Origin: a virus
Virus record (IMG/VR): IMGVR_UViG_3300036770_004036
Span: 1 to 31,416 of that record
Direction: 5' to 3' (one strand)
DNA: 31,416 bases
Below, piece after piece: positions 17,592 to 25,054 of this stretch (position 1 is its first letter; each line of letters starts with the position of its first letter). The notes under the pieces were generated by a model, which was given only the letters and a program-made list of their open reading frames with translations, had not been told where the DNA came from and made no database searches. The translations under genes were made by a program, and so were the position numbers.

Positions 17592-20427
17592 CAATCTTGC
17601 GGGAAATCTTCATGGCGTTAACCCGCATCTGTGGCCCCTTGGTCTTGGACATCAGGTCTTTCTTCATGTAGGTTACGTGGCTAATCACCCCCATCTGCGT
17701 CTTGAAGTCCGCATACCCGAAGCTCATACTGGAGCAGTACTGTTTGAGCAACGACTCCTCAATAAAGAAGTCAACATAGCCTGGGGTCACGTTGTGCTCG
17801 ACCCGACCGAAGATTTCACTGCGGGTAATGGACTGGTCAATGACGCCACTATCGCCAAAGGATGCGGCTAGCGAGTTGTCGATGGACTTCACAACGATGA
17901 ACTTACCGTAGTACTCCCTGATGTAGGCGTTGAGTACGTCTTCTGCGCTTCTGAAGTTGCTCTTGATGACCTTACGGATTTTCTCAACCATGCCCTTGAG
18001 CACGCCCATAATGCCTTCAATCGGCAGGTCAACGATGCCAGCGTACTTCGAGCCAACCAGAATTGCTGACGCTACCTTCGCTGAGCACCCAGCCAGCCAG
18101 TAACGCTCGTCGTCTGTAAATTTAAATTCTTTCTTTAGTTGGGTGCGGGTCTCCTCCAGCACTTGCTGGCAAAGCTCCATGTTGTCCACCAGAAACTGCG
18201 CCCACTTCTCACCAGCCACGCCATAATTGTTACGTAGCAAAGAGATGGTTTCCGTCTCGCCGTCTTCCCACTTAATAACCTTGTTGAGCGTAAGCTCCAA
18301 AAGCCTACGAAGTTCCCCTTCCGAGGAATGCCGTCGAGCGCCTGTCAGGTAGTCAATGACGTGGGTGTTGGAGGAAAGAAGCGCAATGGATTTCCAGTAG
18401 GTCGTATTCTCCCGCTCTTTGTTGGCGCCTGACTCCATCCGCTCTTTACCCTGGCCCTCAGCTACGTCGAAGATAAAACCAGCAACCCACTCGAAGTCCT
18501 TGCGGTTTTTGCTGGTGATCTCATCTGAAATCAACGGCATGCTGTTGAGTAACCCCAGGCGCTGTTGCATGGCAACGTCAGACGTATTCTTACTGACCCT
18601 GTACTTAACGGGGTGCCCCCATACGCTGGCTGCAAGCTCCAAGGTCAAGCTCTTACCTGTACCCGACTCGGTAGACCCAAGGTGGAAGGTTATGCCGTCG
18701 TAGCCCGTGAACCGCATAAGCGGTGCAGCAAACCCAGTCAAGCTCATGGCAAGGGCTTCGTACATCTGCTTCTTGGTCAGAAGGTTGACGATTTTGCACC
18801 AGTTATCCAGCGATCCGGTGGGCTTGGTTGCCTTGTTGACGTTGATAAGCCCCCGCATTGGGATGTGTTGTGGGGGTAAACCCTTAGAAAATACTCGCTC
18901 ATTGAACACAAAAGTGTTGTTGGGTTGCCAGCCGTAGCTACTAGGCACATCAATAGCGGCTCGTGAGAAGGACGCATCCTCAACGCAAGCCCGTACATAA
19001 TCAAACAGATTCTTGTCATTACCCTTTCCAAAAGAGGCAATGATGTTTTGTTGGGCCAGCGCCTTGACTGTTTCATCCTGAGACACCACCGCCCGTTGGG
19101 GGAGCGTAATTTCTTGTGGGCCTTGGGGTTTGAGCGCCAGCAGATGGACGATGTGCTCGCCTTCGCTCTTCAGGATATTAACTACGAACAGGTCGTAAGG
19201 GATGATAGGCACTTGAATTGTAGTGCTGTTGCCCTGCCCATCCTGCTCAGTCTTGTCCCTGTAAACACCGTTCTTTGCGCCGTAGGAGAACCCTCTGGGG
19301 GGTGGGGGCCTCGTAATTGTGGCGGGTTGGGGTGTAATTGGAGCTGTTTCTGGTTCAAGAACAATCGTTTTCTCGGTGTTATCCACCTTAACTTCCCGCC
19401 CCAGTATGAGGGCGTTCGTGATCTTGCCGTAGTGTGGGCAGCTCGGGCAGATGCCAGGGTTAACGCTATCAAGTTTTAAACATCCATAGGGGCCTTTAAT
19501 ATCCCGAAGCTTCTGCTCCATGCGCTCGGTGTCGTAGGGGTGCTGTTTGGTCAGCCACACACAGGCTTTATCTGCGTCGTCTGAGTGCTTGGCCCATGAC
19601 AAAAGCCCCCTCCAAAGCGGCTCCATGCCGTCTTCCTGCGCATGCTCCACATAGTGGGCGAGTTGACCGCACCCGGTACCCGCCTGAGTCTTAGATATGA
19701 TGTTTTTAAACAACGTTCGGTTGTTTTGCATTAACGCTATGGAACTTGCGGTTCGGGTCGGGCGTTGTCCGGGTAGCTCAAAAACAGGAGCCAGTACAGG
19801 CTTGACCTTAAGCTTGCTCTCGATGAACTCAGCCAGTGCCGCAAGGCTAAACGGCCCTGAACCTTCCTTCAGAATCTTTACAAACTTGGGTGGGTCGAAC
19901 TTCTGGTTGTAGGTACCCGGCACACGCAAGACACGCGCAGCGTCAGCCGTACAGTTCCAGTCAATCTCAAACCCTTCTTGCTTGCACAGGCGCTTAAAGT
20001 TCTCGGCTACAGGTTTCCATTGGGCGATCTCGACCTCTTCAGTAAAGGGCCAGTACACATGAAACCCCCCGCCTGAGGACACCACAATGGGCTCACCCAG
20101 CGTGTCCATGCCAGTCGCCCCCATAAACTCAAGGTAAGCGTCCCGGCCTTCTAAGCGGGTTTTATACTTCTTCTCGTCGCCAATATCAATGTCGATAAAA
20201 AGCGAACGTACTACGCGAGCGTTATCCGCTGTCCGTTTTCCTACTTCTTTAAAGGCAGCAAGAGCAAAGTAAACATCCCGATTCTGCGCTGCAAACGAAT
20301 CCGCTGCAGTCACAAGTCCATCGAGACTGTCTACAAAAACATGCTCTTTCTTTTTAGTATTAAACTCAGCCGCACAGTAAACACCGGAAGACGGGAGGAC
20401 CGCCGCTAGAAAATCAAGCGGTTGCAT
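17557..20427 (-). CDS. Primase-helicase: archaeo-eukaryotic-type primase fused to DUF927-like ATPase
   Basis: The 956-residue protein probably makes primers and unwinds DNA at the phage fork. The N-terminal domain has the three primase landmarks: FIDIDIGD with D79 and D81, SSGGGFHVYW with H123, and ARVLRVPGTYN (R165, R168, N174). A zinc-binding candidate follows (C316, C327, C330, H332). After a Pro-rich linker (about 356-378), the C-terminal ATPase has Walker A at 584-593 (GSTESGTGKS) and a Walker B-like LISDE at 633-636. Its layout (SVWG after Walker A) recalls DUF927 helicase-like proteins and the D5/VapE-type primase-helicases. The start is the ATG preceded by AGGGGG. It is the largest and nearly last gene of the - strand operon. 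No DnaB- or DnaG-like gene is present, which supports this being the replicative primase-helicase. Confidence 0.85.
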   Translation of the reverse strand: MQPLDFLAAVLPSSGVYCAAEFNTKKKEHVFVDSLDGLVTAADSFAAQNRDVYFALAAFKEVGKRTADNARVVRSLFIDIDIGDEKKYKTRLEGRDAYLEFMGATGMDTLGEPIVVSSGGGFHVYWPFTEEVEIAQWKPVAENFKRLCKQEGFEIDWNCTADAARVLRVPGTYNQKFDPPKFVKILKEGSGPFSLAALAEFIESKLKVKPVLAPVFELPGQRPTRTASSIALMQNNRTLFKNIISKTQAGTGCGQLAHYVEHAQEDGMEPLWRGLLSWAKHSDDADKACVWLTKQHPYDTERMEQKLRDIKGPYGCLKLDSVNPGICPSCPHYGKITNALILGREVKVDNTEKTIVLEPETAPITPQPATITRPPPPRGFSYGAKNGVYRDKTEQDGQGNSTTIQVPIIPYDLFVVNILKSEGEHIVHLLALKPQGPQEITLPQRAVVSQDETVKALAQQNIIASFGKGNDKNLFDYVRACVEDASFSRAAIDVPSSYGWQPNNTFVFNERVFSKGLPPQHIPMRGLINVNKATKPTGSLDNWCKIVNLLTKKQMYEALAMSLTGFAAPLMRFTGYDGITFHLGSTESGTGKSLTLELAASVWGHPVKYRVSKNTSDVAMQQRLGLLNSMPLISDEITSKNRKDFEWVAGFIFDVAEGQGKERMESGANKERENTTYWKSIALLSSNTHVIDYLTGARRHSSEGELRRLLELTLNKVIKWEDGETETISLLRNNYGVAGEKWAQFLVDNMELCQQVLEETRTQLKKEFKFTDDERYWLAGCSAKVASAILVGSKYAGIVDLPIEGIMGVLKGMVEKIRKVIKSNFRSAEDVLNAYIREYYGKFIVVKSIDNSLAASFGDSGVIDQSITRSEIFGRVEHNVTPGYVDFFIEESLLKQYCSSMSFGYADFKTQMGVISHVTYMKKDLMSKTKGPQMRVNAMKISRKIDDEEHISVEAA

Positions 20428-20442
20428 TTAATCCCCCTTCAG

Positions 20443-20595
20443 TTATTGTTTTTCGGCTACGGCATCGAGCAATTTTTCAAAGCGCTTAAGCAGTTCTTCT
20501 TGGTAATTTTTGGGTAGCTCATCCATGATTAGGATTTGAAGGCAGGTCCTGAACAGCTCTTCGTCGGTCAGGCTCGTAGGTTGAATGTATTGCAT
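20443..20595 (-). CDS. Small conserved-looking phage protein (50 residues)
   Basis: This short gene starts at the ATG at 20595, preceded by a good GGAGG site 5 bases upstream, and overlaps the end of the Xre-like gene by 28 bases. It encodes 50 residues beginning MQYIQPTSLTDEELFRTC and ending in a charged helix (EELLKRFEKLLDAV). I recall small phage proteins with this opening and a C-terminal ELLKR helix in similar replication operons. It has no cysteines beyond one, no membrane segment and no named domain. The function is unknown. Its site between a regulator and the primase-helicase suggests an early role. Confidence 0.68.
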   Translation of the reverse strand: MQYIQPTSLTDEELFRTCLQILIMDELPKNYQEELLKRFEKLLDAVAEKQ

Positions 20596-20849
20596 AGTTT
20601 CCTCCAAGCATCTTCTGTCTGCGTCGTGTTTTTAAGCACGTCGATAATTGCGTTCACACGGTCTTGGTAAGACGCCGTAACTTCGGTGGTGCCTGTAAAC
20701 CAGTTGTAAACCGTCTGTCGAGTGGCCCCAGTGGCTAGCGCAATTCTCTGCACGGATATGTCCCGCAACATGGCCCAACGGGCCAGATCATTGCCAAGCG
20801 ACTGAGGGGCGTCGTTGATAAGTTGTTTTGTTTTTTCTGAGTAAGGCAT
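20568..20849 (-). CDS. Xre-like helix-turn-helix regulator
   Basis: The 93-residue protein begins MPYSEKTKQL and contains a helix-turn-helix at about 31-53: ISVQRIALATGATRQTVYNW, followed by FTG. This is the Cro/C1/Xre pattern, so it probably binds DNA as a dimer and controls phage transcription. I chose ATG 20849 over the upstream TTG at 20915 because remembered homologues begin at this residue. However, the nearest strong Shine-Dalgarno (GGAGGGGG) is about 25 bases further upstream, so the start is not fully settled. It sits between the probable ssDNA-binding protein and a 50-residue gene. Its operator is not identifiable. Confidence 0.75.
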   Translation of the reverse strand: MPYSEKTKQLINDAPQSLGNDLARWAMLRDISVQRIALATGATRQTVYNWFTGTTEVTASYQDRVNAIIDVLKNTTQTEDAWRKLCNTFNLRA

Positions 20850-20889
20850 GTGATTAAGGGGTACTTGCTTTCGCTTTCCCCCTCCTTTT

Positions 20890-21786
20890 TTAGTCGTCGG
20901 TGTCCCAGTCAGCAACTACAGATGCTAGGTTGTTTCGCTTGTTGGGGGCGGGCGCTGCTTTTTCTTGCCGTACTTCTGGCTCATCGACATCGTCCTCAAC
21001 AGGCTCTTTCGCCGCCTTGGGTTTCTTAGGAGCCTCCAGTACAGGAACGTCAGGCGCCTTATCTGTCTTAGCCACCGTCATCGTGACAGCTTTCTTAGCC
21101 TCTTCAGAATTACCCTTCTCAACGACAATGTCGTGCTCGTCGTCATCCAACCAGCGAACAGGACGGAAGAAAAGCTTGGGGGATTGCGCCTTAGTATCAA
21201 ACTTCATGCGGGTCACAACCTCGTCAGGGCTGATGTTCTGCGCACCGAGCCAGTTGGCGTAGGCTTTCAAGGGCATGTTCTCGCCTTCGGCTTGACCAAA
21301 CAACGAGGCAGCAGGTACCTGAAGCTGTAGCACATCCCCACTTATGTCGCTCTCAAGCACAACCGCAAGGCGCTGGGAGAACTTACAGGCACGGCTTTCG
21401 CCAGCACCAGAACCCTTCATGTTTTGAGGGCAGGTTGCACAAGTTTTCGACTGGGGGTTCTTTGCTTCAACCGAAGGTGTGTTGCCGTCAGCCGACCAGC
21501 AGTCAGGGGCGGCAGACTTCTCGGGGTCATAAGCGCCTGCGTAGAAGGTGCGCCCAATGTCTGGGGCAGCATTAGCAATCACCACATCCAGATGACGGTC
21601 TTCAATCGAAGCGATCTCTTTACCATCGGCGAGCAAACGAAACACACCGCCCTTGATTGAAACGCGCTTACCACCGCCACCACCTCCGCCTCCACCCATC
21701 AGGGCCTTGGCGACATTAGATAATTCCCCACGCTTCTTGGCAAAGGCAGGGGCTTTGTTGGGATTAAATTGAACGACGTTACTCAT
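20890..21786 (-). CDS. Probable single-stranded DNA-binding protein
   Basis: The gene encodes 298 residues after a clear AAGGAGA site. The N-terminal 30 residues are followed by nine glycines (31-39) and a folded core (about 40-235) containing C96, C116, C119 and C134, a possible zinc site (CATCP arrangement). The C-terminal 60 residues are Ala/Pro/Lys/Glu-rich and end in an acidic tail, DWDTDD. An acidic tip with an aromatic residue is typical of phage and bacterial ssDNA-binding proteins that recruit replication partners. The neighbours (helicase, polymerase, primase) fit. I recall related proteins next to the same coiled-coil gene in other phages, mostly unnamed. The function is inferred, not motif-proven. 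Confidence 0.6.
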   Translation of the reverse strand: MSNVVQFNPNKAPAFAKKRGELSNVAKALMGGGGGGGGGKRVSIKGGVFRLLADGKEIASIEDRHLDVVIANAAPDIGRTFYAGAYDPEKSAAPDCWSADGNTPSVEAKNPQSKTCATCPQNMKGSGAGESRACKFSQRLAVVLESDISGDVLQLQVPAASLFGQAEGENMPLKAYANWLGAQNISPDEVVTRMKFDTKAQSPKLFFRPVRWLDDDEHDIVVEKGNSEEAKKAVTMTVAKTDKAPDVPVLEAPKKPKAAKEPVEDDVDEPEVRQEKAAPAPNKRNNLASVVADWDTDD

Positions 21787-21798
21787 AGTTACTTCTCC

Positions 21799-22203
21799 TT
21801 ATCGAGTAGGTTTGCGAACAGTGATGGTGTACTCACTGTCGGAGTTGAGGCCCGGAGGAACCACACCAGGGTTTTCTTCTAAGAACTGCGCCATGTTGCT
21901 CTGCGCAATCCGTTTCTCAAACAAGTCCAGCACTTCGTGCTCAAGCACAAACTTCTTGAACGAGTCCCAGTCGTTGGTTGTGTACCGGGTTTTGTGTCCG
22001 AGCATGATTGTGCCTTCGTCGGTGCGAACGCTTTTAACACCAGCCGCCATCATGTGGTCCTTCATGGCGTTGCTGATTTCCTGTTGTTGAGTCTTTAGTG
22101 CTTCGACTTCTGTCTCGTACTCCGTGGTCAGCTCTTGAATCTTTGTGCGGATGCGCCGGTAAATTTTAGCCAGCTTATCCAATGGGATGGTTTCTTCTGT
22201 CAT
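21799..22203 (-). CDS. Coiled-coil replication-cluster protein
   Basis: The 134-residue protein has a helical N-terminal half (about 8-60, with LTTEYETEVEALKTQQQEI) likely to form a coiled coil. A compact C-terminal half has SVRTDEGTIMLGHKTRY and NPGVVPPGLNSDSEYTITVR. The layout, a coil followed by a small beta-rich domain with an SVRT turn, faintly recalls Gp157-like and Mu Gam-like phage proteins, but I do not claim membership. The start is ATG 22203, with AAAGGAGC 5 bases upstream. The longer frame to 22269 would overlap the helicase and has no such site. It probably works with the ssDNA-binding protein directly downstream, separated by 12 bases. Confidence 0.7.
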   Translation of the reverse strand: MTEETIPLDKLAKIYRRIRTKIQELTTEYETEVEALKTQQQEISNAMKDHMMAAGVKSVRTDEGTIMLGHKTRYTTNDWDSFKKFVLEHEVLDLFEKRIAQSNMAQFLEENPGVVPPGLNSDSEYTITVRKPTR

Positions 22204-22208
22204 GTAAA

Positions 22209-22216
22209 GCTCCTTT
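22209..22216 (-). promoter_or_regulatory. Ribosome-binding site that fixes the 22203 start
   Basis: AAAGGAGC on the - strand lies 5 bases before the ATG at 22203-22201. It supports this start over an in-frame codon 66 bases upstream. Confidence 0.75.
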
Positions 22217-22243
22217 CTGTTTTTTCCTATTTTGTCAAACATT

Positions 22244-23806
22244 TTACTTGTTGTCAACAACCTCTTCATACAGCTTCACCAGCAGGTTGTTGTCTTCCAC
22301 ACGTTCAGCCAGACGCTTAAACATCTTGCGTTCTATTTCGCTTCCCTGTATGTGGATGACCGTCACCTTATCGCTATCCTGGCCTTTCCTGTCGGATCGG
22401 GCACAACATTGAATATAGGTTTCGGTCGATAAAACGGGACCCCAAAAGACCACCGTATCGGCGGCAGTTAGGGTTACCCCGTGGGCGGCAGACTGGGGCT
22501 GAATAACTAACACCCTTGGGTCTGCTTCTTCTTGAAATTGCTTGAATATTTTTGTACGTTTGGACGGCGACACATCCCCATGAATCAGGTCACATGACAC
22601 ATTGTTTTTAGTCAGATAGCTGTAGATCGTGTCGATGCTGTGGCGATAGGGAGCGAATATTAACACCTTGCGCTGGGTCTCTTCCAGCGCCTCCATCAAG
22701 ACCGCCAGTCTTGGTGAGCAATCAAACTCAACAACCTCTCCATTGTCTGTGTAGGCTGCACCAGCACTAATTTGAAGGAGCTTGTTAACTTCGGCGGCGG
22801 CGTTAATCGCCGAGATAGTCTCACCTGCCGCCTTGACAAGCATCTGTTCCTTAAGGATCTGGTAGTACTTTCGTTGCTGGGGTGTGAGGGGTACATCGCG
22901 TGTCTCCGTAATAACAGGTGGTAGGTCAAGGCACTGGGCTTTTGTAAACCGTATGGCTGGCTGCAGCGCCGCATGGACTTGTTCTTGGGCGGTGGGTTTT
23001 GGTATCCACTTGAACTGGGTTGCCTTGAGCATTGTGGCGTCGCGCCACGCTGTCATAAACTTCGGCACCCCTGCGGGGTTTACCAGCCTAGCCAAGCCGT
23101 ACGCGTCGAGAGGGGACTGAGACGCCGGGGTTCCGGTCATCATCCACAAGCGTGTGCCTAAATGGATAATTTGATTTAGCGATTTCCAGCGTTTGGTGGA
23201 TACGTTTTTATAAGCGTTAGCCTCGTCAGCAATCACCAAGTCAAACCGACCGTCTGCGTTAATCTCGTTGGCAATTAGGTTTAGCCCTTCGTAGTTCGTA
23301 ATTACAAACTCGTAGTCGCCCTGCACCATCTCAATACGTCGAGAGGCTTGTTGATGGTGGGCTACGATGGCGCTTCTGTGGATAATGCTGTTGCTTATGT
23401 CGCCTATCCACGCCGAGTGCATGATTGACACAGGGCACAAAACCAAGCAACGGCGCACGTGCCCAGCCTTCATCAGGTAGTCTGCAGCCCACAGGGCTGA
23501 GAGCGTTTTACCTGTACCCGGTTCCGAGAATACAAACGCACGTCGATGCGTTGTTAGGAATGAAGCCGTTTCAATCTGGTGCTCCATTGGCTTATACCGA
23601 CCGGGCCAGTTGTATCGGGCAATGATGGGGGATGGTACATCCCGAACGCCTAGGTTTCTAAGAACCGCGACTTCGTCCAACCCCCACTTAACTGCTACTT
23701 CGTATATGCCTTCGCTTTCTCCAACTACTGCCATCCTCGGTATTACTTTGTATTTGTCTGGGTTGCGTGTCCGCAGCACCAAAGCTTTATTGTCCACAAT
23801 CTGCAT
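22244..23806 (-). CDS. SNF2-type superfamily 2 helicase
   Basis: This 520-residue ATPase has all the main superfamily 2 motifs: Walker A at 94-101 (SEPGTGKT), motif II DEAN at 194-197 (a DEAH-box variant), motif III TGTPASQS (224-231), a C-terminal IHGDVSPSKR segment, and motif VI QCCARSDRKGQ with its arginine finger. The CARSDRKGQ form is typical of SNF2/Rad54-like remodelling helicases. In phages such proteins are thought to remodel forks or recombination intermediates, which I infer here. It is complete in both RecA-like lobes, with a short N-terminal lead of about 70 residues and no extra DNA-binding domain. It starts 3 bases after the HNH-like gene and is followed by the coiled-coil gene. 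Confidence 0.88.
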   Translation of the reverse strand: MQIVDNKALVLRTRNPDKYKVIPRMAVVGESEGIYEVAVKWGLDEVAVLRNLGVRDVPSPIIARYNWPGRYKPMEHQIETASFLTTHRRAFVFSEPGTGKTLSALWAADYLMKAGHVRRCLVLCPVSIMHSAWIGDISNSIIHRSAIVAHHQQASRRIEMVQGDYEFVITNYEGLNLIANEINADGRFDLVIADEANAYKNVSTKRWKSLNQIIHLGTRLWMMTGTPASQSPLDAYGLARLVNPAGVPKFMTAWRDATMLKATQFKWIPKPTAQEQVHAALQPAIRFTKAQCLDLPPVITETRDVPLTPQQRKYYQILKEQMLVKAAGETISAINAAAEVNKLLQISAGAAYTDNGEVVEFDCSPRLAVLMEALEETQRKVLIFAPYRHSIDTIYSYLTKNNVSCDLIHGDVSPSKRTKIFKQFQEEADPRVLVIQPQSAAHGVTLTAADTVVFWGPVLSTETYIQCCARSDRKGQDSDKVTVIHIQGSEIERKMFKRLAERVEDNNLLVKLYEEVVDNK

Positions 23807-23809
23807 GGG

Positions 23810-24070
23810 CTACTTCCCGTTGTCAGATTGGTTTGCTCGTTTTGAGCGTAGTCGAATGTTACTCATGGTTGACTTCCCTCCTTGCCGTATTGGCTTCTTG
23901 TGGTCAATGTCTTTACCCTCTCGGGCGTCTGCCTTTCCGTTTTTGTTTTTGTCAACGCCCTTCTTATCGAGCATGCGGCGTCCACGTTGGCGTTCATGTT
24001 GCGCACTGCTTGGCCCGGACTTCCCGGTTTCTAAGTCACGCTTGTATTCTTTTTTGTAATCTCTGGTCAT
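23810..24070 (-). CDS. Small HNH-like protein
   Basis: The 86-residue, very basic protein follows an ideal AGGAGG site. After a charged helical N-terminus it carries DIDHKKPIRQGGKSTMSNIR and then a final NQSDN. The DHKKP...GG...N spacing matches the beta-beta-alpha metal finger of small phage HNH proteins, with H57 as the likely general base and the later Asn as support. There are no zinc-binding cysteines, and the size is minimal. It could nick DNA during replication or packaging, or be an inactive DNA-binding derivative. It lies between the PD-(D/E)XK nuclease and the SNF2 helicase, with gaps of 9 and 3 bases. Confidence 0.66.
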   Translation of the reverse strand: MTRDYKKEYKRDLETGKSGPSSAQHERQRGRRMLDKKGVDKNKNGKADAREGKDIDHKKPIRQGGKSTMSNIRLRSKRANQSDNGK

Positions 24071-24079
24071 GGCGACCTC

Positions 24080-24745
24080 CTAATGTTTGGGATTAAACTC
24101 GCACCCTTTGACCGGGCACCATCCGCACAGCGGCGTTTGCGTGGGGTTCCACACGTTGTGCTCAAAAGCAGAAGAAATCTTTGACACCCGTTGCCTGTAT
24201 TCCCACCACTCCTTCTCTGTTTCCTCGAAGGTCATCCGATGTTTAACGATGGTGTCCTTCACAACAAAAAGAAGGGCCGACTTTATTTCACGGATATGGG
24301 GGAAGTGAGCAAAGGTCATCAGCGACATAAGCTTTAATTGGTCGGTGTCAGGGTATCGGTTGTTGCCTGTCTTGTAGTCCACAATCCAAGCGGTCAGTCC
24401 ATCATCGTCTACGATCAGCAGGTCGGCAATCCCCCGCACCCATACGTTCTCGTCCTTGAATCCGCAGGGCAGCAGATCAATCGTCAGCCCCATCTCGTGC
24501 TCGGGGAGTTTGCGTCCTGGCTTAGCCAGTAGCGCGTCGATTGTCGGCTTAACAAACTCAAACTGTTTTGGTATCGGGGTGCCGTCTTTCACATAGTCTT
24601 CGGCAGCTTTATGAAGGTCTTTGCCGTAACGGGTCTGCTCAGTTTCTTGGAACGGGTAGTTCTTTAAAACCTTGACCTCGTGATACCTTCGAGCGCAACC
24701 CTCAAAATCTTTCAGGCTGCTGTGGGACCATGTGATTTTCTGCAT
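24080..24745 (-). CDS. PD-(D/E)XK nuclease of the RecB/Cas4 type with probable Fe-S cysteines
   Basis: The 221-residue protein shows the RecB-family nuclease core: H45 (KDLHKAAE), D108 (RGIADLLIV), D123 and K125 (WIVDYKTG), and Q136 (QLKLM). Four cysteines are placed as in Cas4 and AddB: C17 near the N-terminus (FEGCARRY) and C207, C210 and C215 at the C-terminus (LCGWCPVKGC). Together these can hold a 4Fe-4S cluster. Family members are DNA exonucleases that process ends. Here, without cas genes, I infer a role in phage recombination or end resection with the SNF2 helicase. Its ATG overlaps the preceding gene's TGA by one base (TGATG), which implies coupling. Confidence 0.85.
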   Translation of the reverse strand: MQKITWSHSSLKDFEGCARRYHEVKVLKNYPFQETEQTRYGKDLHKAAEDYVKDGTPIPKQFEFVKPTIDALLAKPGRKLPEHEMGLTIDLLPCGFKDENVWVRGIADLLIVDDDGLTAWIVDYKTGNNRYPDTDQLKLMSLMTFAHFPHIREIKSALLFVVKDTIVKHRMTFEETEKEWWEYRQRVSKISSAFEHNVWNPTQTPLCGWCPVKGCEFNPKH

Positions 24746-25041
24746 CAGAACCTCGCGCTTTGAATCGCCTTGTTCAGGCGGCTGGAAAACTCAAGTACAA
24801 ACTTCTCGTTCGACTCGTAGGGGTGGTTCATGTCTTTGAGAATGGCGTGCGTCAACTCATGCCAGAACGTGTCCATTACTTCTTCGCGCTTGAACCTGCG
24901 TCCACTTAGACTGCTGTGCGTTGCAACTGCAATTTCTTTTGTGTCGTAATCCACTTCACCCATCAGGCCATCGGCAATCTGTTTGACTTGATGAATCCTG
25001 TAGAGCCTGCGTCCGACCCTTATTTTTTTAGGTAACTTCAT
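24745..25041 (-). CDS. Small zincin metallopeptidase-like protein (SprT-like)
   Basis: The 98-residue protein carries a classical HExxH helix (DTFWHELTHAIL) and a downstream acidic helix (NEKFVLEFSSRL) whose glutamate is a plausible third zinc ligand. Small phage zincins with this layout are often annotated as SprT-like or ImmA-like, and I cannot separate these. The start is ATG 25041, with AAGGAGA 3 bases upstream. The longer frame to 25101 would run into the polymerase gene and is rejected. It starts 13 bases after the polymerase stop. The substrate is unknown. A peptidase acting on a host protein or on DNA-protein crosslinks would fit the neighbours, but that is inference. Confidence 0.75.
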   Translation of the reverse strand: MKLPKKIRVGRRLYRIHQVKQIADGLMGEVDYDTKEIAVATHSSLSGRRFKREEVMDTFWHELTHAILKDMNHPYESNEKFVLEFSSRLNKAIQSARF

Positions 25042-25044
25042 ACT

Positions 25045-25051
25045 TCTCCTT
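25045..25051 (-). promoter_or_regulatory. Ribosome-binding site that fixes the 25041 start
   Basis: AAGGAGA on the - strand lies 3 bases upstream of the ATG at 25041, directly after the polymerase stop. It excludes the 60-base longer frame. Confidence 0.75.
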
Positions 25052-25054
25052 TCA

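Noticed and set aside
23610-24059. 149-residue + strand frame opposite the helicase and HNH-like genes
   Set aside because: Antisense to two well-supported genes; composition is typical of a shadow.
24080-24745. CRISPR-associated Cas4
   Set aside because: No repeats, spacers or other cas genes in the window; the gene sits in a phage replication operon.
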